From the NCBI GenBank assembly GCA_018266455.1, contig JAFEAJ010000019.1, positions 45,664-109,663 of the forward strand: 64,000 nt of DNA, given 5' to 3'. The position numbers and the translations under genes are program-made. Shown here piece by piece: positions 36,238 through 43,798 of the stretch. Source of the stretch: Bacteroidota bacterium. GTDB taxonomy: Bacteria > Bacteroidota > Bacteroidia > Chitinophagales > Chitinophagaceae. Under the pieces are notes generated by a model. It saw only the letters and a list, made by a program, of their open reading frames with translations, searched no databases and was not told the origin of the DNA. The first letter of the stretch is position 1. The number at the start of each line of letters is the position of its first letter.

Positions 36238-37971
36238 TTAACGGTAAATTTTTTTAGCCTGTCCAATCAAATCGTTGAACTCTTTCTGGAAAATATCATT
36301 CTTATCATAAGAACGATTGAGCAGGTAAACAGCATCGCGCCATTTTGAATGAGAAGCATAGGGTGATTTTTTCATCAATAACCCACACCATGCAACAGCG
36401 GATGCGAACCGATATGCCGGCGGCAAAGCGGGGAAAAGTATTTCCCGGGAAGGAAGATTATTTAATATAACTTTTTTCGACTTATTATCGGCCAGGCGAC
36501 AACTAAATCGCAACTCTCCAATACTTTGCCCGGGAAACATTTTTCTCACCGAATCCGGAGTTGGCGTTATTTCAAACAAGGCCATCGTCGAACTTCCATA
36601 GCTTACTGGCCCGCCTGCTATTTGGCTGGCGGTATCTTTTAATGCATCCATCTTGTTTTCATACCCGATCAACCTGTAATGCTGAACAAGGTTACTGTCG
36701 AACTGAATGCTGAAATAAGCGCTGTCTGCAACAGAATAATCGATTTGTGCAAATTCCCGCATGAGCGCCTGTTCTGCGCTTTTTTGGTCATTAACATAGG
36801 TTATAGCCCCGCCGCCCCTTTCAGCAAGAACTTGCAGTTTGTCTGCTCTTTTATTGCCCATCCCCAAGCCAAAGCAGGAAAGATAGATCCCCCAGCGCTT
36901 GTGCATCATGATCATTTTCTCCAGCTCCTCCTGTGTTATTTCGCCTATGTTGAAATCACCATCCGTAGCCAGTATAATTCTGTTATTGCCATCCGGGTTA
37001 AACTGGTTTTCTGCAATGGTATATGCATTTTTAATCGCGATGTCTCCTGGTATTGAACCGCCGGCCTGTAAACGTTCTACGGCTGCCAGTATTTCTTTTT
37101 TATGGCTCCCTGGAGTGGGGGGAAGCAAGACTGTTGTTGCAGCGCCATAGGCAATCATCGAAATGGTATCTTTTTCACGGAGGTTATTCACTAAAAAATG
37201 CAACGCTGATTTTAACAGAGGCAGCCTGTTTGGAATAGACATTGATCCGGAAGCGTCAATCAAAAAAACAAGACTGGCAGAAGGGATTTTATCCAGGTCA
37301 ATTTTTTTTGCGTTCATGTGGCATAAAAGCAACTGGTTTTTAGGGTTCCATGGGCACTGGGAAAGATAAGATGAAAAAGAAAAGCTGCTGTCCGCCGCCG
37401 GCTCATGATAATCAAGATTAAAATAGTTCAATAGTTCTTCAATGCGCAATGCATCAGCAGGAACGATGCTGTTAAGGTGAATATAGCGCCTGAAGTTGTC
37501 GTATGAAACCTTATCAGAATTTGCAGCAAATTCTGTTTCAGGAAATTTATTTGCTTCTACAAAAAGATTTTCTACTAATGAATGATCAGAAGAACCTGTT
37601 GCTGCGCCCGGCTCTTCTGACAATAAGGGCGGCCTGTGTTTAACGAGCGATATTAGCTGCTTGCCGGGCAATTTGGGATTGTACACCTGGTCCAGGATGA
37701 TGTATTGATATTGCCCGGCTTCTAACCCGGTTGACAGGGGTTTATAACCATCAGCAGAAATGGTTACCGAATCGGCAGTGCCATTAATGAGGATCTCAAA
37801 AACCCCTGAAGTGTCGGGAGTATATATATAGTGGGTAGAATGTGATAAAATCTTAGCATTGCCAATTGAGTTATTATTCTCGTCTTTTATTTCTCCGCGC
37901 AAGTAATATTGCTGAGAATAAGCATTTGAAAAAACAACACAAAAAAATGTTATGTGCAAAAATCTTTTCAG
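36238..37971 (-). CDS. Secreted von Willebrand factor A (VWA) domain protein
   Basis: This 577-residue protein (counting from a CTG at 37971) has a signal peptide reading (L)KRFLHITFFCVVFSNAYSQ, a carboxypeptidase-regulatory-like domain (about 22-95), a YfbK-type N-terminal domain, a VWA domain with the MIDAS motif DASGS, and a C-terminal DUF3520-like part. No ATG exists between the in-frame stop at 37978-37980 and the mature part, so the start must be CTG or the TTG at 37959; CTG gives the better leader. VWA proteins of this type bind metal-dependent ligands in the envelope. It stands alone next to the accessory island. Confidence 0.85.
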   Translation of the reverse strand: MKRFLHITFFCVVFSNAYSQQYYLRGEIKDENNNSIGNAKILSHSTHYIYTPDTSGVFEILINGTADSVTISADGYKPLSTGLEAGQYQYIILDQVYNPKLPGKQLISLVKHRPPLLSEEPGAATGSSDHSLVENLFVEANKFPETEFAANSDKVSYDNFRRYIHLNSIVPADALRIEELLNYFNLDYHEPAADSSFSFSSYLSQCPWNPKNQLLLCHMNAKKIDLDKIPSASLVFLIDASGSMSIPNRLPLLKSALHFLVNNLREKDTISMIAYGAATTVLLPPTPGSHKKEILAAVERLQAGGSIPGDIAIKNAYTIAENQFNPDGNNRIILATDGDFNIGEITQEELEKMIMMHKRWGIYLSCFGLGMGNKRADKLQVLAERGGGAITYVNDQKSAEQALMREFAQIDYSVADSAYFSIQFDSNLVQHYRLIGYENKMDALKDTASQIAGGPVSYGSSTMALFEITPTPDSVRKMFPGQSIGELRFSCRLADNKSKKVILNNLPSREILFPALPPAYRFASAVAWCGLLMKKSPYASHSKWRDAVYLLNRSYDKNDIFQKEFNDLIGQAKKIYR

Positions 37972-38300
37972 GTAAAATTATTTATCCAAATTACTCAAAG
38001 TATTAATTCGCTGTTCAGCAATATTGTTGTAGCGGACAGGGCTTTATGCAGGTTGGGAATTAGTATTCCGTCTGCCCATAACCGCTGCCGATTGAAAATA
38101 TATTGATGAAGTTATGTACAAAAGCTGATAATTATTCGTCTGACCGAACTGAAGCTGGGATTTGCAATTAGCTGATGTTACAATGTCAAGCCCAACTTGC
38201 ATAAAACCCCCTGTTGTATGTTCGCCCTTCGTCTTGGTGATTTGAATTGAAAGTATGTATCCGCCGAAGTAGGGTGTGTCCCGGAAGCGTGGGAACAAGG

Positions 38301-38359
38301 CAGGCTCTTGGGCAGGTTTGCTTTTGTGTCGTAGGCTTGTGTGCCTGCCCATGTGCCTG
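38301..38359. repeat. Left copy of island-flanking hairpin element
   Basis: CAGGCTCTTGGGCAGG (38301-38316) pairs with CCTGCCCATGTGCCTG (38344-38359) at 14 of 16 positions around a 27-nt loop. The two mismatches are T.T and flank a C-G pair. A second copy at 46344-46401 in the same orientation has the same mismatches and a similar loop, but its stem differs at six pairs, each changed on both sides so that pairing is kept. It lies 15 nt downstream of the last island gene. It lacks a T-run, so it is not a simple terminator. It lies in the 402-nt interval 37972-38373, which holds nothing else recognised. Confidence 0.8.
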
Positions 38360-38373
38360 ACTTGGTGTGTCGG

Positions 38374-39183
38374 CTAAAATAGTCGTGGCTGGATTTCTTT
38401 CTTTGGATGAAATGTCCCGATGATTATAAACGGATTTGGGGCACGAAAATGATTTACTTTGGTTGTTCCTAAAAGCAAATACAAGTCTTTAGTTTTTGCG
38501 AAATCATCAAAATATTTTTTCTCAACATCAGCACATGCCTTTGCTTCGTTGCCTTCATATTTTTTGAGCATGTTCCAATACAATGCTCCAATCTCCCAAT
38601 CTTCAATCATCATGGTACTTTGTGTTCCTGCATCGTCCACGAATGTATATGAAAACTTATAAGGGATTTTTCGCACAACTTCAAAATCATTTCCTTTTTT
38701 CTCAAACAAATTTCCCTGCTGTAAGTGAGCCAATTTTTCTTTGCTCCACTCTCTTGAAACTTCTTTATAAGTGAACTTCAAAATCTTTTTCGATTTGAAA
38801 ACTGCCAATGAAGTTTTTACTTTTTTATCCCGTGCTTCCTTCTTTAATTTTTCAAGATTGGTGTAAACATTTTTCAGAACAATTTCCTTTCGTTCACTCC
38901 AATTGTCGGTTGGTTCAATGTGTCCGACAACTTTTACTTCGGTGTCAAGTGATTTTGGTCGGAAACTTTCAGGTCTGAAATCGGAAGTGTTCTTTACCAA
39001 ATCCAATTCTATCCAATCATATTTTTTGTATTGAGAAGCGTAATCCAGTTTGCGAAAAGGAATCGGGTAAACTCTTATCCAACTTCCATCTTCACGGAAA
39101 CCTGCGGTGCAAACAAGTTCATCATACTTGGCGGAAAGTGTCGGATATGTTTTTACCGTGATTAATACTTTCGTTAACGCCAT
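38374..39183 (-). CDS. Unknown protein paired with the DUF488 gene
   Basis: This 269-residue protein of unrecognised family appears soluble, with no leader or membrane segment. It begins KVLITVKTYPTLSAKYDELVCTAG, includes a beta-rich segment with WIRVYPIPFRKL and W-I-E-L-D-L, then a charged helical middle, and ends with a LLLGTTKVNH and IIGTFHPKK segment. It starts 3 nt after the DUF488 fusion gene and must be cotranscribed with it, so the two probably work together. Position in a restriction island suggests defence or nucleic-acid processing, but no catalytic motif could be identified. Confidence 0.75.
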   Translation of the reverse strand: MALTKVLITVKTYPTLSAKYDELVCTAGFREDGSWIRVYPIPFRKLDYASQYKKYDWIELDLVKNTSDFRPESFRPKSLDTEVKVVGHIEPTDNWSERKEIVLKNVYTNLEKLKKEARDKKVKTSLAVFKSKKILKFTYKEVSREWSKEKLAHLQQGNLFEKKGNDFEVVRKIPYKFSYTFVDDAGTQSTMMIEDWEIGALYWNMLKKYEGNEAKACADVEKKYFDDFAKTKDLYLLLGTTKVNHFRAPNPFIIIGTFHPKKEIQPRLF

Positions 39184-39186
39184 AGT

Positions 39187-40110
39187 TTAGATGTGTTTTA
39201 CTTCATAATTAAAGTCGGGTAAGTTTTCGATTGCTTCGGCTAAATGTTTGCGATGGCATTGGCAAATGTTGGCTTCAAAACAAGTTAACGCAATGCGTTT
39301 GTGTTGTTTCAAAAGTTTCAATATCTCGTTTTGGTAAGATGATGTTTTACTCAAATTGTTTTTGCGGTAAACGGCAAACAATTTATCGTAATCACTTTGC
39401 GTGTTTAATTCCTGGCGTTGGTCGCTTTGTATGCCTACTTCAGGAATATGCACATAGCCAATACCCAAACTTGCACAGTATTTTTTTAATTGGCTTTTGC
39501 TAAAGCCGTATTTCATGCTCAACGGATTGTTGCGAACGTCCACCAAAACTTTTACATCGTTTTTGAGTAAACGAACTAAATATTCTTCCAGCGAAATTCC
39601 TTCGTAGCCAATGGTATAAAGCACCGTTTTGTTTCCCTTAGTTTTGGCTTTGCTTACTTTTTCAAATTCATCTTTAGTCAGGATGTTTTCGGCTACTTCA
39701 CTTTTAATGGCATAAAACGGAAAGTTGATGTAAGTGTGTTTCATCAAAGCCGTTGCACTCATCCTACCGTAATTAGCTTTTACTTCCTGTAACAATTTTT
39801 TATCATCGGGTTTCAATTGTTTCAGGTAGTCGGTCTTATCTGTTTTGCCTGCCTGCAGGTCAGGCAGGGAAAAATGTTTTTCGTCTTCATTTAAAAAACC
39901 TTTTCTCACCATCGCAGTCATATCGGCATTGGCAGAATAAGAATAGCAGCCAAATTTGTAAGGAATAAAATCATACTCAGCTTTTCCACCTTGGCGGACA
40001 AGGGTTTGTTTGTTGGTAAACAAGAATAACAACTTTTGCAAGCGAATTTTATCCAATTGACCGTCAAACAATTGAAGCAATGATAATATGACCTTTCTTC
40101 TGTAAAACAT
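39187..40110 (-). CDS. DUF488 protein with N-terminal YwgA/SocA-like domain
   Basis: This two-domain protein has 307 residues. Residues 1-80 (KIRLQKLLFLFTNKQ, then YDFIPYKFGCYSYSA) resemble the helical YwgA/SocA-like domain. Residues 163-295 are a DUF488 domain, with YTIGYEG, LVDVRNNPLSMKYGFSK and the Cys/His segment LTCFEANICQCHRKHLA. A short palindrome (39848-39868) is read through as LPDLQAG (82-88) in the linker. It is cotranscribed with the 269-residue gene downstream. The DUF488 function is unsettled; Cys and His suggest metal or nucleic-acid chemistry. The start ATG overlaps a copy of the CTGAAC/TGATT repeat. Confidence 0.8.
   Translation of the reverse strand: MFYRRKVILSLLQLFDGQLDKIRLQKLLFLFTNKQTLVRQGGKAEYDFIPYKFGCYSYSANADMTAMVRKGFLNEDEKHFSLPDLQAGKTDKTDYLKQLKPDDKKLLQEVKANYGRMSATALMKHTYINFPFYAIKSEVAENILTKDEFEKVSKAKTKGNKTVLYTIGYEGISLEEYLVRLLKNDVKVLVDVRNNPLSMKYGFSKSQLKKYCASLGIGYVHIPEVGIQSDQRQELNTQSDYDKLFAVYRKNNLSKTSSYQNEILKLLKQHKRIALTCFEANICQCHRKHLAEAIENLPDFNYEVKHI
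39848..39868. repeat. Palindrome in the DUF488 gene
   Basis: Arms CCTGCCTG (39848-39855) and CAGGCAGG (39861-39868) with a 5-nt loop, flanked by T-run and A-run, lie inside the coding region and add residues to the interdomain linker without breaking the frame. Confidence 0.7.
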
Positions 40111-40156
40111 TGTCTGAACCGTTGATTAGCGCTGATTAATTTGATTAACTATGATT
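40109..40156. repeat. CTGAAC/(TGATT)x4 repeat, copy 1
   Basis: The sequence ATTGTCTGAACC is followed by four TGATT units starting at 40123, 40133, 40142 and 40152. It lies just upstream of, and overlaps, the DUF488 start codon. Related copies are inside hsdM (42626) and hsdR (44357), all in the same orientation. Confidence 0.7.
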
Positions 40157-40550
40157 TTTTACTGTTGAACTTTGAATTGATGAGCTGTTTATACTCCAAA
40201 CTTTTCGCCCCAAAGTTAAGTAATAAGCCCACTTCTAAATTATATGCCTCAAGATAATTTATTGCCTGTGCCATGTGAACATCTTCAATTTTTATTATCG
40301 CTTTTAACTCAACAGAAATAACTTCTTCAACAAGAAAATCAACTCTTCGTGTTCCTATTTGTTCATCTTTGTAGAAGATTGGCATTTCAAATTCTCTTGC
40401 AAATGATAATCCTTGTAACGCCATTTCTTTTTCCAATGCTCTTTGATAAATCACTTCCTGAAATCCATTGCCAAGAATTTTATGAACTTCAAAAGCACAA
40501 CCCAAAATCTTTCCAGTTATCTCCGAATATTTATACTGCTTCTTAATCAT
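40149..40550 (-). CDS. GxxExxY protein
   Basis: This 133-residue protein of the GxxExxY family has its namesake motif G29-FQ-E32-VI-Y35, followed by DEQIGTRRVDFLVEE and VELKAI, which resemble a reduced PD-(D/E)xK nuclease core (D-x-n-ExK-like). The frame is open 8 codons further upstream, but the ATG at 40550 avoids overlap with hsdS. It is downstream of hsdS in the island with an 11-nt spacing and is probably cotranscribed. Its function is not established; a nuclease-like role in the island is possible. Confidence 0.8.
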   Translation of the reverse strand: MIKKQYKYSEITGKILGCAFEVHKILGNGFQEVIYQRALEKEMALQGLSFAREFEMPIFYKDEQIGTRRVDFLVEEVISVELKAIIKIEDVHMAQAINYLEAYNLEVGLLLNFGAKSLEYKQLINSKFNSKKS

Positions 40551-40560
40551 AGTAAATCTT

Positions 40561-41877
40561 TTAATCAGTTTCAATCACAGGTTCAGACATTCTCAACGCC
40601 TCTTTCAATGCTACTTGCAAAAGCTGGTTGGTGTAGGTTTGATTATGGGTGATGGTTGTTTTCAATTCATCACAAAGGTTCATGAGTTCCTCTAACTTTT
40701 TTACAATTCGTTTTTGTTCGGAAAGTGGGGGAAGGGGAATTAACGCCATTTTTCCTTCAGTAGTTCCTAACCTTGGCATCTTCATTCCCTTTGTTACGCC
40801 ATTTACATAAATCAAAAAATCACTTCTCTTTAAAGCAAACCTCATGAACAGAGAATCTATGTTGCCATAAAAACTCAATGGAAGAATTTCTGTTGTGCAA
40901 ACTCCATCTTCATCAGCAACAATTACTTTATCAAGATAAGGTCGCAACTTCGAATAAAGGACTTCGCCTTTTTTAAAAACACTTTTCGTGCTCAATGAAT
41001 TTCTTTCATCAAACCGAATCTTGCAAAGCAGATTAGAAGTTTCCTTTTCAATATCTTCTAAATCTAAAACCCAAGTTGTCTTAGTTAAATCTTTTGGTTC
41101 GGCTTTCGGACTACTTCCGTAATCACAAATCTCTCCCAACCTGCACCACACCCAATTTTCAGGAATGGCAAAAGGGATTTCTTCTTCTTTGATTGGCGGT
41201 AATGGTTTTTCTTTTTTGAGTTTCTTTTCTGCAATCAGCTTTTCTTTTTCTGCTTTTATTTTTTGCAGCAAGTCTTTTGCATGGCCGTCTTTCTTTTCCT
41301 GCTTCACCAATTTGCCTTGCATGGCTTCTCTTAAAAAAGATTGGCGAAGTTGTTTTAGTAAATTTTGCTGGTGGGTGAGTTCGGTTTCTAAGTCAGAATT
41401 ATCAGATTGAATTTTTGAGAATGATTTTACAACTGCTCTTTGTTCAGATAAAATGGTTGGAATAATTATTTCCAATGGAAGAATGTGTTTAGGTTTTATT
41501 TCCGTTTTAATTCCACCTGGAACTTGCTCTTTCAAAGCACTTTTGAATTCAAAGCTTTTTAGAAACATTTTCAAAAACTCAATGTCAATTTTCTTTTCAT
41601 TAAAACTGTAGGAAGAATAATGAATGGTTGCAGTTACATCTTCTTTGCCCTGATAAACACTCATCGCACCTTTCTCCACATTGATTCCTGAAATGATTAA
41701 ATCACCTTGTTTCACCAAAATCATATCGGTGTTTGAGGGTTTATCTGAAAGAAAGATGTTTCCACTAAAATCAATTTTATCAATTCGCTTTAATCCTTGA
41801 ATCGCTTTATCCTTTGGCTTAAAACGATTTTCTCTATTGACAAGTAACTCTCCCAACTTTACTTTTCTCCAACTCAT
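40561..41877 (-). CDS. hsdS: Type I restriction system specificity subunit
   Basis: HsdS, 438 residues, determines the DNA target of the type I enzyme. Two target recognition domains (about 1-150 and 235-390) are each followed by a helical conserved region: LSEQRAVVKSFSKI with a long coil to about residue 225, and PLSEQKRIVKKLEELMNL near the C-terminus. The second half begins IPENWVWCRLGEICDY, typical of the family. Its start overlaps the end of the preceding DUF1016 gene by 4 nt (ATGA). The recognition sequence cannot be predicted. Confidence 0.95.
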   Translation of the reverse strand: MSWRKVKLGELLVNRENRFKPKDKAIQGLKRIDKIDFSGNIFLSDKPSNTDMILVKQGDLIISGINVEKGAMSVYQGKEDVTATIHYSSYSFNEKKIDIEFLKMFLKSFEFKSALKEQVPGGIKTEIKPKHILPLEIIIPTILSEQRAVVKSFSKIQSDNSDLETELTHQQNLLKQLRQSFLREAMQGKLVKQEKKDGHAKDLLQKIKAEKEKLIAEKKLKKEKPLPPIKEEEIPFAIPENWVWCRLGEICDYGSSPKAEPKDLTKTTWVLDLEDIEKETSNLLCKIRFDERNSLSTKSVFKKGEVLYSKLRPYLDKVIVADEDGVCTTEILPLSFYGNIDSLFMRFALKRSDFLIYVNGVTKGMKMPRLGTTEGKMALIPLPPLSEQKRIVKKLEELMNLCDELKTTITHNQTYTNQLLQVALKEALRMSEPVIETD

Positions 41878-42302
41878 TCTTCATTGGTTTTAGGTGCATA
41901 CAATTCATACAGATCATGCAGCTTTGCCTGCAATATTTTTTTATCGGGCAGTGCAATTGTGTATTGGCTTATTAGTGTGGGAGACATATTGCGGCTCATG
42001 GCATATTCTACTCTCCACAGTGTGGCGAGTTTTGGATTCTCCCTGTAAACCTCATAAAATTGTTTCATCCGCCAGAGATTTTTGTCAGAAAAACCCTTGA
42101 GTTCCGGCTCTTTGTTTTGAATGAAGTCAGCTAATTGCTTTACAGTTGATTTACCCCACCCTTCTTTTTCTGTTCTGTGACTGATGTATTTTCCGATTTC
42201 CCAATAGAGATTGATAAGTTCTGTATTTACTGCCTTAAAAGCATTGTAACGGGCAGCTTTAATGAGAGAAATAATTTCACTGAATTGCCTTTCTATTTTC
42301 AT
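41874..42302 (-). CDS. Shortened DUF1016 (YhcG-type) protein
   Basis: This protein of 142 residues starts like the N-terminal domain of DUF1016/YhcG proteins (LINLYWEIGKYISHRTEKEGWG, LWRMKQFYEVYRENP) but jumps from about residue 97 to a segment (VEYAMSRNMSP, LPDKKILQAKLHDLYEL) that normally ends full-length members of more than 300 residues. The central PD-(D/E)xK nuclease part is therefore missing. It overlaps hsdM and hsdS by 4 nt on each side (ATGA), so the frame is kept and translationally coupled. It may be a DNA- or Hsd-binding remnant with a regulatory or anti-restriction role; that is speculation. Confidence 0.8.
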   Translation of the reverse strand: MKIERQFSEIISLIKAARYNAFKAVNTELINLYWEIGKYISHRTEKEGWGKSTVKQLADFIQNKEPELKGFSDKNLWRMKQFYEVYRENPKLATLWRVEYAMSRNMSPTLISQYTIALPDKKILQAKLHDLYELYAPKTNEE

Positions 42303-43798
42303 TTCACTGCTTCTTTTAGTTGTTGTAATAGCTGGTTTGATTTTTTGAAGCTGCTGTCCATCATCTGCATCAACTCAGTGCTGCTGTATTCGTGTGCTTC
42401 TTCCTGCTTGGTCGGGTTTTTAATATCCAGGTCGTAACCTCTTTCAATAAGAGTATCAATAGAAACTTTCCAACTCACTTCACTTTCGTCCCGATAGCTA
42501 TCGGGATTTTTCAACCATTTTTTTATCGGTTCAAATTCTTCTACACGTATGGGTTTGGTTTTGCTGTAGGCTTTCATGCCTTCGGGCATGCGGTGTTCGT
42601 AATACCAAACTTCTTTTGTGGCAAAATTGTCTGAACCATGATTTTTGTGATTATCATGATTGCCCTGATTTTTTTCAAAGAATAGAATGTTGGTGGCTAC
42701 GGTGGCGTAGGGTTGGAATACGCTATTGGGTAATCTTATTATGGTGTGGAGATTACATTCTCTTAATAGTTTTTCCCTCACTCTTTGCTTTACGCCATCG
42801 CCTGTGAGGCTTCCATCGGGCAATACAATGCCTGCTCTGCCTCCCTTTTTCAGCAGGTGAATCATCAGAATCAAAAACAAGTCGGCACTTTCTTTGGTGC
42901 GGTAGCTTTGCGGAAAATTATTTTCGTTGTTGTTTGCCACAATGCCACCAAAAGGTGGATTGGCGATTATTACATCAACTCTGTGCTTCTCTGTGAAGTT
43001 GCTCAACGGCTGGTCAAGTGCATCACCGAAACGAATGTTCGGAACTTCAATGTCGTGCAAAATCAAATTGGTGGTGGCCAGCAAATAGGGAAGCGGTTTG
43101 TATTCCCAACCCACAACATTTTCCTGCAAGGCTTTCCTTGCTTCCACACTGTTTGCCTTCTTCTTTAGGTTTTCAATGGCGCAGGTGAGAAAGCCGCCGG
43201 TGCCGCAAGCCGGGTCTAACACTTTTTCACCTTCTTTAGGGTTGATGATGTCGGTGATGAATTGCGTTACTGCTCTCGGTGTGTAGAACTCTCCGCTTTT
43301 ACCTGCACTCTGCAATTCTTTTAAAATGTTTTCATACAACTCACCAAAAGCATGGCGGTCTTTCGCCACATTGAAATCAATTTCGTTCAGCTTGTTCAAC
43401 ACTTTGCGGATGTTGATTCCGCTTTTCATGTAATTGTTGTTTCCTTCAAACACTTCACGAACTATCAATGCTCTGCGATTGCCTGCCCCGCCAACTGCGG
43501 GGTTGATGTTACGCAAGGCAGGAAATAATTTTCGGTCAACAAACTCCAACAACTCATCACCTGTCATTCCTTCATCATCACCTGCCCAATTTCCTTTTTC
43601 TTTTACCCAATGAAATTCAGCAGGGATGGGAGATTTGTATTTGCTGTCCATCAACTCCATTTCCAAATCTTTGTCGGAAAATATTTTTAAGAAAAGCATC
43701 CATCCTAATTGCTCAATGCGTTGTGCATCTCCGTTCAATCCTGTGTCCTGCCACATGATGGTTCTGATTGCTGCTATCGCTCCTGAAATATTACTCAT
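42299..43798 (-). CDS. hsdM: Type I restriction system DNA methyltransferase subunit
   Basis: This N6-adenine methyltransferase has 499 residues. The N-terminal HsdM domain is followed by DPACGTGGF (195-203, SAM binding) and the catalytic ANPPFGG (NPPF at 280-283). It methylates DNA with HsdS and forms the restriction complex with HsdR. Three repeat-like insertions are read in frame: residues 99-107 (from a GC-rich palindrome), 377-391 (NQGNHDNHKNHGSDN, from a TGATT repeat) and about 432-438 (from a perfect palindrome). It overlaps hsdR by 4 nt at its start. Confidence 0.95.
   Translation of the reverse strand: MSNISGAIAAIRTIMWQDTGLNGDAQRIEQLGWMLFLKIFSDKDLEMELMDSKYKSPIPAEFHWVKEKGNWAGDDEGMTGDELLEFVDRKLFPALRNINPAVGGAGNRRALIVREVFEGNNNYMKSGINIRKVLNKLNEIDFNVAKDRHAFGELYENILKELQSAGKSGEFYTPRAVTQFITDIINPKEGEKVLDPACGTGGFLTCAIENLKKKANSVEARKALQENVVGWEYKPLPYLLATTNLILHDIEVPNIRFGDALDQPLSNFTEKHRVDVIIANPPFGGIVANNNENNFPQSYRTKESADLFLILMIHLLKKGGRAGIVLPDGSLTGDGVKQRVREKLLRECNLHTIIRLPNSVFQPYATVATNILFFEKNQGNHDNHKNHGSDNFATKEVWYYEHRMPEGMKAYSKTKPIRVEEFEPIKKWLKNPDSYRDESEVSWKVSIDTLIERGYDLDIKNPTKQEEAHEYSSTELMQMMDSSFKKSNQLLQQLKEAVK
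42489..42506. repeat. Perfect palindrome in hsdM
   Basis: TCCCGATAGCTATCGGGA is an 18-nt perfect palindrome within hsdM, coding for part of NPDSYRDESEV near residue 435. Confidence 0.75.
42626..42675. repeat. CTGAAC/(TGATT)x4 repeat, copy 2, in hsdM
   Basis: ATTGTCTGAACC is followed by TGATT units at 42639, 42648, 42657 and 42666, exactly 9 nt apart. Read on the minus strand it codes for the His/Asn-rich NQGNHDNHKNHGSDN insertion. The 9-nt period keeps the reading frame. Confidence 0.75.
43486..43502. repeat. GC-rich palindrome in hsdM
   Basis: CCCCGC (43486-43491) and GCGGGG (43497-43502) with a 5-nt loop; outer CCTGCC (43482) and GGCAGG (43517-43522) can also pair. It codes for NPAVGGAGN near residue 100. 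Confidence 0.6.

Noticed and set aside
38044..38352. A 102-codon minus-strand frame downstream of the island
   Set aside because: It spans the left hairpin element and shows no domain, leader or typical codon pattern, so it is taken as chance.
38301..38359. Left hairpin as an ordinary rho-independent terminator
   Set aside because: There is no T-run on either side, and its partner copy lies upstream of the operon, where a terminator would not be expected.
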